Shown here in pieces: positions 1 through 8,559 of a stretch of DNA of 19,678 bases. The stretch is from CAKRHR01 sp964423195. Lineage in GTDB: Bacteria; Bacillota; Clostridia; Lachnospirales; Lachnospiraceae. Numbering within the stretch: position 1 is the stretch's first letter; the number at the start of each line of letters is the position of its first letter. The stretch is from NCBI GenBank assembly GCA_964423195.1, contig CAYRDY010000039.1, positions 1 to 19,678 on the forward strand, in the 5' to 3' direction. The position numbers and the translations under genes are program-made. The notes below the pieces were generated by a model, which was given only the letters and a program-made list of their open reading frames with translations, was not told the origin of the DNA and made no database searches.

Positions 1-1
1 A

Positions 2-3000
2 TTTAAGGTTAAATTAGCGGTTGCGCCGGCTAAAAATATGTCCGAGTCAGGTGATGCAAACATCCAGGAAGTTTCAGCCTCTGCCGGTCAATATACGTAT
101 GCAGTTGTCAAAGAAATAAAAAGTACAGAAACGGTTACCGCTGAGACAGACGGACAAGTTCAAGAATCCTTTTATGTATTTGACCAAAATGACCTGGTAG
201 GCAAGCCAATCAGTCAAAAAAAGGGTCAATCGACAGGCGAGACGATTTTGACGATCACAAAACGCCAGTTAAACTTAAAATTTACAGAGTCAATCAAATT
301 AGAGAAAGATCTTGCTGATGAGATTTCTTCTAAAGTTGAAGCATTGAGGGGAGACGGTCGAAAACTTGAAATATCCAATAAGGAGAATATTTTAGTTGAA
401 GGTGAGGAGATCGCAGATGGAAATAGAGAGGATGATACCAAAGTTGTACAGGATGCATTTGATAAAATAACCCTTAAGATCAATTCTCTTGAAACTGAGT
501 ATTATGTCCAAACATATTCAGGTATAATTGGGCCTGTTCTGGATGAGGTCAATGCTTCTTTGGCAAACTATGAATTTGAGACCACGACTGGCAATTTAGA
601 GATCACGGAATATGATATCAGTCAATTAGGTATAAATACGATTGTCTCATTTGATGAGAGCACAAATATCTATCAGCCGAAAGAAAACCAGTCACTCATC
701 TGGATAAAGGCGGATAAGTCCGCTGATGATGGAATAACGGACGGTGAATTAGTCATCAAACCGTTAGCTTCTAATCCAAGAGCAGCTGAGTATGACCAGG
801 TATGGCTCAAAGATAATGAGGACAATTATAAGGATGTCTCTCAAAAAGGCAATGCTTTTGTTTATTCATTACAAGAGGGAACGGAAGAGTTAAAGACAAA
901 TTTTTATTTAAAGGACAGTGCAAGTGAAGGCACAGTGACAACAACAGCGGATTTGACCATTAAGGCTGATGCCGATGCGCCTGTTGTCACTTTCGGCAAT
1001 TTAACTAGGGAGGAAAACGCTTTAAATGGACTTCTGAAAAAATTATCTTTTGGCTTCTTCAGCAACAATACAGATACCTATACATTGAGTTTTAGCATCA
1101 CGGATGGTAAAGGCGTAGGCATTCTGGATAGCAGCTACTATGTATATGAACTCACAGACACATCGGATGATGGAACTGTTGGTGAACAGGAGCTTGCGGA
1201 TATTGTCAATAGCCGGGAGAATCCTATTGAATGGGAATCTATAAGTGATTCTGCAAGCGGCACAGCAACCATGACGTTTTCAGCGAATACGGAGCATGCC
1301 TACATCGTTCTTGTCAAGACAAAAGATCTGGTCAATAATGAGATGATCTATGCCTCAAACGGCGTTGTCATTGAGCATCATTCGCCGTCGGTTACGATTA
1401 ACAATCTGGACAGCAGTATCGTTTATGGCAAGGATGCGAATATCACATTCACAGTAAGTGCGCAGGACGGTACCTATACAGATCCGGTTCAAAATAAACT
1501 GGGTGTTTCCGGCGTAGACAGAATGGATGTGAAGGTCTTTGTCGACGGCGTGGAAAAGAATACCTGGACATATTATGCAAACCCGACAAATGGTAATCTG
1601 CAGGCGGGGGAATATACCGACCTGCTCGGTGTGCCGGAAGAAAAGAAATATACAACAGAGAGCCACACGATTGACAACAGCTATAATTCCAATGACATCT
1701 ATGTCGAGGCTACAGTGACAGACCGCGCGGGAAATGTCACGACAGTGAAACAGGAAATCAGAGTTGACCGGACAATTCCGGCGATCGCTCTTTCCTATGA
1801 CAATAACAGCGCGGCGAATAGCCTGTATTTTAAGGCAGACCGGACGGCCACCATCACGTTTACGGAGAGAAACTTTGAAAAGGACAAGGAGAATGTCAGG
1901 TTTACATTGAAGCGTGAGGGCGATCAGCAGGCGATCACCTACTCACTGGACGAATTAGACGGACTTGATGGCGTGACTGCCGTATGGGTCAGTGATTCCC
2001 AGAGCGGAGATGACGCTAAGAATTATAAGGATAGCCGTACCAATGTTGCCAGAGTGACTTTCTCCGGTGACAATCATTACTCCGATTTCGTGCCATCCTG
2101 TGTTGACCTCGCCGGAAATGCCAATTCAGGTGTGACGTATGATCGCTCGATCGCGGCCGGTACGCAGACAGACTTTGTGATTGACAAGACTTTCCCGGCG
2201 ATCGATGTGAGATATACCGTCAATGGCACCGGCTATCAGGTCGGTGGCACGGAAGCGGGCAGGACCTATTCAAATCAGACGGTTGACGCGGTGATCACGG
2301 TCACCGAGCACAATTTTGCCACGGGCAACAATTTTGTGGACGGACAGGTGAAGTATTCCGTGACATCGACCAAAGTCGGCACAGGCATGACAGTTCCTGA
2401 TTATCAGCCGCAGGCCAATACAAGGGGGAACTGGACACAATCGGTTGACGCGTATACATCCAAGGCGTTCGTCTACTCGGTTGACGCGAATTATACGGTT
2501 TCATTTGAATACACGGATCTGGCAGGAAATACGACCAAATTCCTGGACGGCGCGAGCCAGTATTTCACGGTCGATAAGACGAAGCCGACGGGCACGATTG
2601 AGATCGTGGATCGCGGCACATGGAGCAATTTCTTCGGCGAGGTTACCTTTAACCTGTTTTCCGGCGGTGCGCTGATGGTGCGCATGACCGAGGCGGATGT
2701 CACGTCGCCGCTCCATGAGATCGAGTATATCAGGCCGCACGACGCGTTTTCCTCTGAGAGGGAACTCGCGGCCTGGACAGGCACATGGAGTAAGGGCAGC
2801 AGTTACTCAGTCGGGCTGAATGAACAGTTTGTGCCTTATATGAGGCTGACGGACTATGCGGGCAATGTGGCCTACATCAGCTCCGATACCTACGCGATCA
2901 CAGATAACAGTTCACCGCTGACCAAGGATGATTCCAACAGCCCGGTGATCACGATCACGGCCGATGAGCCGGCGCACGGCATTTTCAATGGCAATGTGCC

Positions 3001-4987
3001 GTTCCGTATTTCGGTTCAGGATCCAATCGTCGGCGATACGTATTCCGGACTTTCATCGGTGACATGGGAAGTCTTGCGGGACAACGTCCAGACGCAAAGC
3101 GGAAGGTATGATTATGTGGCCTCTGAGTGGCGGCGGACGATGGAGGCGAATCTGTCTGTCAACGCGGAACTGAACAACAGCAACGATGTGAAGATCCGAG
3201 TTGTCTCGGTCGATAATTCGGGCAACCGCTCCGAGGAGATCAAGGAGCTGAAAATCGATATCACCATACCGACGATCTCTATCACATTTGATAATCTATC
3301 GCCGTTGAATGGGAAGTATTATAAGAATACGAGGACGGCGACGGTGGTCGTGACTGACCGGAATTTCGATGAGTCCGCGTTCAGATTTACAATCACCAAT
3401 ACGGATGGCACGCAGCCGGCGATCAGCGGCTGGACACACAGCTCAAATTCGGGCGTCTCGGATGCGGCGACGCATACGTGCACAGTGTCGTTTGCGGCGG
3501 ACGGTGATTATAATATGTCCGCGGTAACGACAGACCTGGCAGGGAATCCATCGGATCCAGTGAATGTGGAGGAGTTCACCATCGACAAGACTTTGCCGAC
3601 CATCAGTGTCTCCTATGACAACAACAGCGCGAAAAACGGCAATTATTACAAGGCATCGCGTACCGCCACCATCACTGTGGTTGAGCACAATTTCAATGCC
3701 GGTGAGGTACGTGTGGAGACGACGGCGAACCGGGGCGTCAGCGCACCTTCCGTCGGCGCATGGTCAACCAGCGGTGACCGCCATACGGCGACCGTTTACT
3801 TTGGCAGTGACTCCGATTACACACTGGATGTCTCCTATGCCGACCTTGCAGGCAACTCGGCAGCTGATTTTGCCCAGGAGCGCTTTACTGTTGACTTGAC
3901 GAATCCTGAACTGGATATCACGGGCGTCCGCAATAAGTCGGCCAACAAGGGGACTGTGGCACCTGTGGTCACGACGTCGGATACCAATTTCAGCAGCAGG
4001 GATGTGACGCTGTCACTCAGCGGTGCCAACCGCGGCCGCGTCAATATCGCCAATATGATCTCGACGGCGACCACGGCGGATGGTCAGACCATCACCTTCC
4101 TGAATTTCGGCAGAGATATGGATGATATCTATACGCTGACGGCGAAGGTCGTCGATTTGGCGGGTAATGAGACGACAAAGAGCGTGATTTTCTCTGTCAA
4201 CAGGAACGGATCCACTTACAATATCAACAGTGCCACGAAGCAGCTTTTGAAGAATCCTTATACCAACAGCCCGAAGGATATCGTCATTGAGGAGATCAAT
4301 GTCGATACGCTGGAGTTTATCGAGCTGACCTATTCCAAGGACGGCAAGGTTGTGAAACTGACCGAGGGCACTGATTACACGGTCGAAGTCGAGGAGATCA
4401 ACGGCGGCTGGAAGAAATACACCTACACCATCAAGGCTTCCTGCTTTGAGGAGGAGGGCGCTTATTCCATCAATATTTACTCTGAGGATGAGGCGGAGAA
4501 CAATACCACGAATAAGGCCAAATCGACCGATATCGAGTTTGTCGTCGATAAGACAGCGCCGTCCCTGATGGTGGCCAACCTGGATGTTGACGGGCTGTAT
4601 CGCGAGAACAGCCATGAGTTTACGCTGAGCGTGAAGGATAATACCCTGCTGAGCAAGGTTGTGCTGATCGTTGACGGCCAGAGGCAGGAGTTTGAGGGCG
4701 ACGCACTGAATGAGATGATTGTCGACGGTGTGATTAAGTTCAATCTGGACAGCAAGAGCACGATCCAGACCGTCGAGGTGGAGGCCTATGACGCCGCGGG
4801 CAACAAGGGCATCACGGATCCTGAGAAATTCATGGTATTCGTCAACCCGAGCGCGTTCCTGCAGTTCTATATGAATAAACCGCTGTTCTTCGGGAGCATC
4901 GCGGGGCTGGCGGTTCTGATCGCCGTCATCATTATCATTATCGTCATCGTCAGACGCAGGAAAGGACAGGAAGAACAGGCTAAATAA
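2..4987 (+). CDS. Large Ig-like repeat surface protein, C-terminal membrane anchor (5' partial)
   Basis: The frame is open from base 2, twelve codons upstream of the first ATG at 38. That ATG has no ribosome binding site and is not followed by a signal peptide, so the true start lies upstream of the window. At least 1661 residues are visible. Most of the protein is tandem beta-sandwich (Ig-like) modules, whose boundaries carry D-x-T-x-P signatures at nt 1766 (DRTIPA), 2183 (DKTFPA), 2573, 3257 (DITIPT), 3584 (DKTLPT), 3893 and 4547. Several modules share 'YDNNSA..YYK..RTATIT' and 'E/DxNF' motifs, and many end with 'DLAGN'. About 22 hydrophobic residues close to the C-terminus (FFGSIAGLAVLIAV and on) are followed by RRRKGQEEQAK, which implies a membrane anchor with a short cytoplasmic tail and an extracellular repeat stalk. 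There is no LPXTG motif. Its role is unknown. A surface stalk, adhesin or envelope-spanning part of the neighbouring secretion system is inferred only from position. Confidence 0.88.
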   Translation, partial: FKVKLAVAPAKNMSESGDANIQEVSASAGQYTYAVVKEIKSTETVTAETDGQVQESFYVFDQNDLVGKPISQKKGQSTGETILTITKRQLNLKFTESIKLEKDLADEISSKVEALRGDGRKLEISNKENILVEGEEIADGNREDDTKVVQDAFDKITLKINSLETEYYVQTYSGIIGPVLDEVNASLANYEFETTTGNLEITEYDISQLGINTIVSFDESTNIYQPKENQSLIWIKADKSADDGITDGELVIKPLASNPRAAEYDQVWLKDNEDNYKDVSQKGNAFVYSLQEGTEELKTNFYLKDSASEGTVTTTADLTIKADADAPVVTFGNLTREENALNGLLKKLSFGFFSNNTDTYTLSFSITDGKGVGILDSSYYVYELTDTSDDGTVGEQELADIVNSRENPIEWESISDSASGTATMTFSANTEHAYIVLVKTKDLVNNEMIYASNGVVIEHHSPSVTINNLDSSIVYGKDANITFTVSAQDGTYTDPVQNKLGVSGVDRMDVKVFVDGVEKNTWTYYANPTNGNLQAGEYTDLLGVPEEKKYTTESHTIDNSYNSNDIYVEATVTDRAGNVTTVKQEIRVDRTIPAIALSYDNNSAANSLYFKADRTATITFTERNFEKDKENVRFTLKREGDQQAITYSLDELDGLDGVTAVWVSDSQSGDDAKNYKDSRTNVARVTFSGDNHYSDFVPSCVDLAGNANSGVTYDRSIAAGTQTDFVIDKTFPAIDVRYTVNGTGYQVGGTEAGRTYSNQTVDAVITVTEHNFATGNNFVDGQVKYSVTSTKVGTGMTVPDYQPQANTRGNWTQSVDAYTSKAFVYSVDANYTVSFEYTDLAGNTTKFLDGASQYFTVDKTKPTGTIEIVDRGTWSNFFGEVTFNLFSGGALMVRMTEADVTSPLHEIEYIRPHDAFSSERELAAWTGTWSKGSSYSVGLNEQFVPYMRLTDYAGNVAYISSDTYAITDNSSPLTKDDSNSPVITITADEPAHGIFNGNVPFRISVQDPIVGDTYSGLSSVTWEVLRDNVQTQSGRYDYVASEWRRTMEANLSVNAELNNSNDVKIRVVSVDNSGNRSEEIKELKIDITIPTISITFDNLSPLNGKYYKNTRTATVVVTDRNFDESAFRFTITNTDGTQPAISGWTHSSNSGVSDAATHTCTVSFAADGDYNMSAVTTDLAGNPSDPVNVEEFTIDKTLPTISVSYDNNSAKNGNYYKASRTATITVVEHNFNAGEVRVETTANRGVSAPSVGAWSTSGDRHTATVYFGSDSDYTLDVSYADLAGNSAADFAQERFTVDLTNPELDITGVRNKSANKGTVAPVVTTSDTNFSSRDVTLSLSGANRGRVNIANMISTATTADGQTITFLNFGRDMDDIYTLTAKVVDLAGNETTKSVIFSVNRNGSTYNINSATKQLLKNPYTNSPKDIVIEEINVDTLEFIELTYSKDGKVVKLTEGTDYTVEVEEINGGWKKYTYTIKASCFEEEGAYSINIYSEDEAENNTTNKAKSTDIEFVVDKTAPSLMVANLDVDGLYRENSHEFTLSVKDNTLLSKVVLIVDGQRQEFEGDALNEMIVDGVIKFNLDSKSTIQTVEVEAYDAAGNKGITDPEKFMVFVNPSAFLQFYMNKPLFFGSIAGLAVLIAVIIIIIVIVRRRKGQEEQAK

Positions 4988-4994
4988 TCTTTTG

Positions 4995-5032
4995 ACAGGG
5001 CTGCTGCAAGGTGCAGCAGCCCTGTATTTATT
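4995..5032 (+). terminator. Rho-independent-type terminator after the Ig-like gene
   Basis: A perfect 14-base stem (arms 4995-5008 and 5012-5025, core CAGGGCTGCTGC / GCAGCAGCCCTG) closes on a 3-base loop. It starts 8 bases after the stop codon of the Ig-like gene. The tail TATTTATT is U-rich but interrupted, so efficiency is uncertain. It separates the Ig-like gene transcriptionally from the kinase gene and everything downstream. Confidence 0.85.
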
Positions 5033-5218
5033 GGGTGCGCCCGGCTGTCTGCCCTGCGGCGCACGATTGTTTGTGCGCCTAGTTGCGTGCCCGGCTGTGT
5101 GCCCTGCGCACGTTTCTGGTGGGGCACGCGTGGGGATTTCGCTGCTTTAGGCACGCGGGCTGCGCAGGCGGGCAGGGCACATTTCCTCGACTTGATTCGG
5201 ACATAAGGAGGCGGTCAG
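5033..5218. other. GC-rich intergenic spacer with repeats; presumed leader of the kinase/T7SS operon
   Basis: No credible gene lies here. The open frames that cross it are R/C-rich and have no RBS. The spacer holds the direct repeat listed separately, and a part of that repeat also appears inverted (GCAGGGCAC at 5172-5180 against GTGCCCTGC at 5099-5107). Since a terminator precedes it and the kinase follows, a promoter is expected here, but I cannot point to a convincing -35/-10 pair. The kinase RBS AAGGAGG sits at 5205-5211. Confidence 0.5.
5039..5108. repeat. Direct repeat, 20 bases, two copies 50 bases apart
   Basis: GCCCGGCTGTCTGCCCTGCG at 5039-5058 and GCCCGGCTGTGTGCCCTGCG at 5089-5108 differ at one base (C/G at position 11). 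Each copy lies close to GCAC/GTGC-type sequence that could pair locally. Two copies only, so this is not a CRISPR array. It could be an intergenic repeat element or a binding site. Confidence 0.75.
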
Positions 5219-5970
5219 ATGCAGAGCGGCGATCTCTTAAGCGGCGTTTACCGTATTCTGGAGCCGATCGGCAGCGGAGGCCTGGGGACGATCTATCTGG
5301 CGTACCATGAGAATCTCCAGAAATATGTCGTCGTCAAGAAGGTCAAGGACCACTGCGTCGGGGTGATCAATATTCGCGGTGAGGCCGATATCTTAAAAAG
5401 TCTCCATCACATGTACCTTCCGCAGGTGTACGATTTTGTGCAGGTCGGGGATGAGGTTTTCACAGTGATGGACTACATCAGCGGCCACGACCTCAAGTAT
5501 TATATCGACCAGGGCTATGTCTTTAGCGAGGCGCAGCTGATCACCTGGATGCATCAGCTGCTGGACGTGCTGAGCTACCTGCACGGCGGGAATCAGAAGA
5601 TTCTTCACTGTGACATCAAGCCGGCCAATATCATGATCACGGAGGAGCAGAATGTCTGCCTGATCGATTTTAATATCTCACTGGATGGCGAGAACAATAA
5701 GGACCTGATCGGCCTGAGCAATCATTTTGCCTCGCCGGAACAGGTGAAGAAGGCGGATTTGAAGATGCGCTATGGGAGCGGCGACGCGGTCACGCTCGAT
5801 GAGCGCAGCGATCTGTACAGCCTTGGGGCGGTCTTTTACTATCTGATGACCGGCATCATGCCTGATGCGCGGCGGGAGAATTTTCTGCCTATACGGCTGG
5901 TGGACAAGTCGATGAATCCCTACAGTGAGGGCCTGACCAATATCGTGGACAAAGCCATGCGGGAAAATCC
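5219..5970 (+). CDS. Hanks-type Ser/Thr protein kinase, N-terminal part (3' end lost in assembly gap)
   Basis: The 250 visible residues are almost a whole eukaryotic-like kinase domain. They show a glycine loop GSGGLG (18-23), the ATP-anchoring lysine in VVVKK (K40), an alpha-C glutamate in GEADIL (E55), a catalytic loop HCDIKPAN (130-137, D132, N137), DFN in place of DFG (150-152), SPE for APE (172-174), and the F-helix DLYSLG (D198). All residues needed for phosphotransfer are present, so it is probably active. The start is ATG 5219 with AAGGAGG 7 bases upstream. The sequence runs into the N gap at the usual 'A-x-x-x-x-P' helix (KAMRENP), just before the kinase domain would end. The apparent continuation of this frame to 6199 is an artefact of the arbitrary gap length. 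It probably joins the TPR region after the gap. Likely targets are threonines on T7SS parts read by the FHA domains encoded nearby (inference). Confidence 0.93.
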
Positions 5971-6070
5971 NNNNNNNNNNNNNNNNNNNNNNNNNNNNNN
6001 NNNNNNNNNNNNNNNNNNNNNNNNNNNNNNNNNNNNNNNNNNNNNNNNNNNNNNNNNNNNNNNNNNNNNN
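5971..6070. other. Assembly gap (100 N)
   Basis: Exactly 100 N is a common placeholder for a scaffold gap of unknown size. It interrupts the kinase gene. The flanking kinase and TPR frames join in phase if the true gap length is a multiple of three, whereas 100 is not. The missing stretch should hold the end of the kinase domain and possibly a membrane segment and the first TPR. Confidence 0.98.
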
Positions 6071-6071
6071 C

Positions 6072-7031
6072 AGGTCGCTGGCCATGGATGGGATCGCCCT
6101 GCTCAACGAGGGAAAGTATCAAAAGTTGTTTTCGGACTATCCCGTCGATCGCGCCAATGTCCTCTACGCGGTGGGCTCGGCTTTCCTGCGCACGGGTGAC
6201 CCTGCGGGCGCCGTGGATTATTTTGAGACGGCGCTCAATGATGTGACAGATAACGGCGCCATTTACCGTGATCTGGCCATCGCCTACGCTGAGGGCGGTG
6301 ACCGAAGCGGCGCCGAATGGGCGCTTGGCAAGGCGCGGGTGTGCGGTGTCAGCCAGGAGGAGTTGGATCTGATCCGGGCGGAGATCGCCTATACGGAGAG
6401 TGATTATGCTGCGGCCTACGATTACGGCTGTATGGCGGCAGAGAGCGCTGATGCGGGAATTTACAGCCGGGCGGCGCTGATCGCCGTGGACAGCGCCCAG
6501 AAGGCCGGGCGTCTGCTGGATTGCATGGATTTCTCGATGGCCATGGCGGGGAAGGTCGACAGGTTCACGCGTATTTTCTGGCTGCGCGAGGGATGCGAGG
6601 CCTGTGTGCGCGCCATGGATGAGGGCGAGGTGCCACAGGACAGCCAGCGTCAGGCGATTGCAGCTTATGAGGAGATCGTGGACAGCGGCATGGCCAGCCT
6701 CACGGACGGCTATAATCTGGCCTATCTGTACGAGGCCGCGGACCAGCTGACGAAGTGCCGCGACTGGCTGCTTGAGATGAGGAAACTTTACCCGGATGCC
6801 TATGAGGTCTGCCTGAGGCTCTCCTATATCAGTTATCGCATGGAGAACCAGGACGGGCCCGGCGATTATACGCAGGCCATGCTTTATTTTGAAAAGGCGA
6901 AGGATCTCTGCGAGGCCGATGGCACAGACTGGAAGTCGGATGCCCAGATGGTGCAGATGTCCGGGATCATTGAGGACATCAGGGCGCGGCAGGAAGACGC
7001 AGCGCAGAACGCCGAAGAGACGATGGAATGA
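6072..7031 (+). CDS. TPR-region protein, probably the C-terminal half of the kinase gene (5' partial)
   Basis: The frame is open from the gap edge (RSLAMDG...) for 319 residues to TGA. It contains TPR-type helix pairs: 'LYAVGSAFLRTGDPAGAVDYF' is followed by AIYRDLAIAYAEGGDRSGAEWAL, with later units around 'NLAYLYEAADQLTKCRDWL' and 'YTQAMLYFEKAKDLCE'. ATG 6084 is only an internal methionine and has no RBS. Kinase-TPR fusions are common in Gram-positive bacteria, and nothing else starts here, so this is most simply the sensory or scaffold half of the preceding kinase. No membrane segment is visible in this part. If one exists it is in the gap. A separate TPR gene starting inside the gap cannot be excluded. 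Confidence 0.8.
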   Translation, partial: RSLAMDGIALLNEGKYQKLFSDYPVDRANVLYAVGSAFLRTGDPAGAVDYFETALNDVTDNGAIYRDLAIAYAEGGDRSGAEWALGKARVCGVSQEELDLIRAEIAYTESDYAAAYDYGCMAAESADAGIYSRAALIAVDSAQKAGRLLDCMDFSMAMAGKVDRFTRIFWLREGCEACVRAMDEGEVPQDSQRQAIAAYEEIVDSGMASLTDGYNLAYLYEAADQLTKCRDWLLEMRKLYPDAYEVCLRLSYISYRMENQDGPGDYTQAMLYFEKAKDLCEADGTDWKSDAQMVQMSGIIEDIRARQEDAAQNAEETME

Positions 7032-7044
7032 AGCGTGGGGAGTG

Positions 7045-7167
7045 ATGCGTGTGTTTTACGTGGCGCTTGTTTTGCTGGTTGTGCTGGTCGCCTTATACAG
7101 CGTGGGGCGCGGCTGGGTGATATTTCAAAAGAGGAAACTTAAGAAGGAACAGAGGGAGAACGAATGA
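7045..7167 (+). CDS. Small single-pass membrane protein (40 aa)
   Basis: This frame begins at ATG 7045 (a GTG codon lies directly before it), with GGGGAG about 4-5 bases upstream, and ends at TGA 7165-7167. The stop overlaps the next start in ATGA, which is typical of translational coupling. The product is MRVFYVALVLLVVLVALYSV, one hydrophobic helix, followed by a basic and charged tail rich in K, R and E (QKRKLKKEQ). This predicts one membrane span with a cytoplasmic C-terminus by the positive-inside rule. The family is not recognised. Position between the kinase-TPR gene and the TPR/LRR protein suggests an accessory membrane subunit. It has no conserved EssA-like features that I can see. 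The coupling, RBS and coherent topology argue that it is a real gene. Confidence 0.72.
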   Translation: MRVFYVALVLLVVLVALYSVGRGWVIFQKRKLKKEQRENE

Positions 7168-8528
7168 AGAAGAACAGGCTTTTGCTGATCGTGCTGCCCA
7201 TCGCTTTCGTTTTGATCGCGGCAATCGTGATTTCGGCAGTGGCGCTTGTGGGCGGGCAGAAGAAGGAAGAGCAGTATGCCATGCAGATGTCGGCCGCCAG
7301 GGAGTATATGGCCCAGATGGACTATGAGCGAGTGGTTGACGCCTATCAGGCGGCCATTGAACTGAGGCCGGAGGAGCCCAAGGCCTATGTCGCGCTGGCG
7401 GAAACATATATTGCCATGGGTTCTTTTGAGGATGCTTCCTATATCGCCGAGCTTGGTTTTCTGAGGACGGAGGACAGCGAGCTGGATGCGCTGAGACTGA
7501 AAATTCCGTCCATGCAGGCGGATGCCAACGCAGGGATCATCGGGCCTGAAAATCCTGACGCGCTTGACGATGTGCTCTCTCCTGATGCGGCGGACGATGA
7601 GGATGCGTCGATCTCGCTGCGCTATGCCACCATTGAGCAGGTGGCTGATTATTGCTACGCGGAGTATATCGGCGAGTACGGTGACGCCACGGTGACCGTG
7701 GCACCGGGAGACGAAGGCTATGCGGCTAAATTCAGGGGTTTGAACGCTTATGCCTATTTTAGGAATACGGAAGAATACAGGGATCAGGTCGATCCATCGA
7801 CGCGCACTCCGGCTCGGATCGCCAAGCCGTACAAGGTGCTGCTCTCAGTGCCGAATATGATTTTTGTCGGCTACCATGACTACATTAGCAGCGGGCGTCT
7901 GCGCCAGATGTTCAATACCGAGGCGCAGCCGGTGCTTGACGAGGCGTCACAGAAGTATTTTGTCGAGTTTGAATACATGGACTGCCGTTTCCGCATCGAG
8001 ACGGACAGCGCCGGCAATGTGAGCGGCAGCAGCCCGGTCATTGAACTGTATCCGCAAACGCTTGTCAAAGAGGATTATGTCGAGGAGACGGAGGAGTCAG
8101 AGACGGAGGAGCCGGGCACTTTCCAACTGGGCAGCCACACATACGCTTATGATGTGACGTCGATTGTGATTTATGGCGAGAATATTCCGGATCTGTCGCC
8201 GCTTGCGGACTGCAAGTCCCTTCGGGAACTGGTCCTTTCTGAATGTACGATCGGCAGCCTTGATCCACTGGCCGGGTGCAGTTCTCTGGAAATTCTGGAT
8301 CTGCGCTATACGACCGGATTTTCAGATCTGACGCCGCTTGCCGGCCTTGGCAGCCTTCAGTATCTGGATCTGCACGGCAGCAGTGATGTCAGCGATATTT
8401 TGCCGATTATGGGTATGAACCTGGCGCTACTCCATACCTGTGAGACCGGTGTGACGTATGAGCAGACACAGTCTTATAAAGACGCGCACCCGGACTGCGA
8501 GGTGTGGTACGACAATCATATCATTTGA
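7164..8528 (+). CDS. Membrane-anchored TPR/LRR protein
   Basis: 454 residues from ATG 7164, with AGAGGGAG 5 bases upstream and a 4-base overlap with the small membrane gene. Residues 1-5 are basic (MKKNR) and are followed by one hydrophobic helix (about 6-29), which is a signal anchor or uncleaved signal peptide. There is no lipobox cysteine. TPR helices span about 44-110 (AREYMAQMDYERVVDAYQAA, then AYVALAETYIAMGSFEDA). A mixed domain of unknown family covers about 148-300, followed by an acidic linker (about 302-317, EETEESETEE). Leucine-rich repeats of the bacterial 22-residue type cover about 332-420 (DLSPLADCKSLRELVLSECT, LDPLAGCSSLEILDL, LTPLAGLGSLQYLDL). The anchor orientation puts the TPR and LRR parts outside the membrane. 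That suggests a protein-binding envelope component, perhaps of the secretion channel or for target recognition. The function is inferred from architecture only. Confidence 0.87.
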   Translation: MKKNRLLLIVLPIAFVLIAAIVISAVALVGGQKKEEQYAMQMSAAREYMAQMDYERVVDAYQAAIELRPEEPKAYVALAETYIAMGSFEDASYIAELGFLRTEDSELDALRLKIPSMQADANAGIIGPENPDALDDVLSPDAADDEDASISLRYATIEQVADYCYAEYIGEYGDATVTVAPGDEGYAAKFRGLNAYAYFRNTEEYRDQVDPSTRTPARIAKPYKVLLSVPNMIFVGYHDYISSGRLRQMFNTEAQPVLDEASQKYFVEFEYMDCRFRIETDSAGNVSGSSPVIELYPQTLVKEDYVEETEESETEEPGTFQLGSHTYAYDVTSIVIYGENIPDLSPLADCKSLRELVLSECTIGSLDPLAGCSSLEILDLRYTTGFSDLTPLAGLGSLQYLDLHGSSDVSDILPIMGMNLALLHTCETGVTYEQTQSYKDAHPDCEVWYDNHII

Positions 8529-8559
8529 CGGGGGCGGATAAGAGGATGTTGGAGAAGAG

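Noticed and set aside
4013..4615. 200-codon minus-strand frame in the Ig-like gene
   Set aside because: It overlaps the repeat-bearing coding frame. Its low-complexity I/L/R/D composition is typical of antisense translation.
5039..5108. Possible CRISPR array
   Set aside because: Only two repeat copies, with a mismatch, one spacer and no cas genes.
5083..5310. 75-codon plus-strand frame in the spacer before the kinase
   Set aside because: It has no RBS, is rich in Arg and Cys, and overlaps the start of the kinase in another frame.
6071..6199. Apparent C-terminus of the kinase across the N gap
   Set aside because: The frame depends on the arbitrary gap size. The TPR frame is the real coding frame after the gap.
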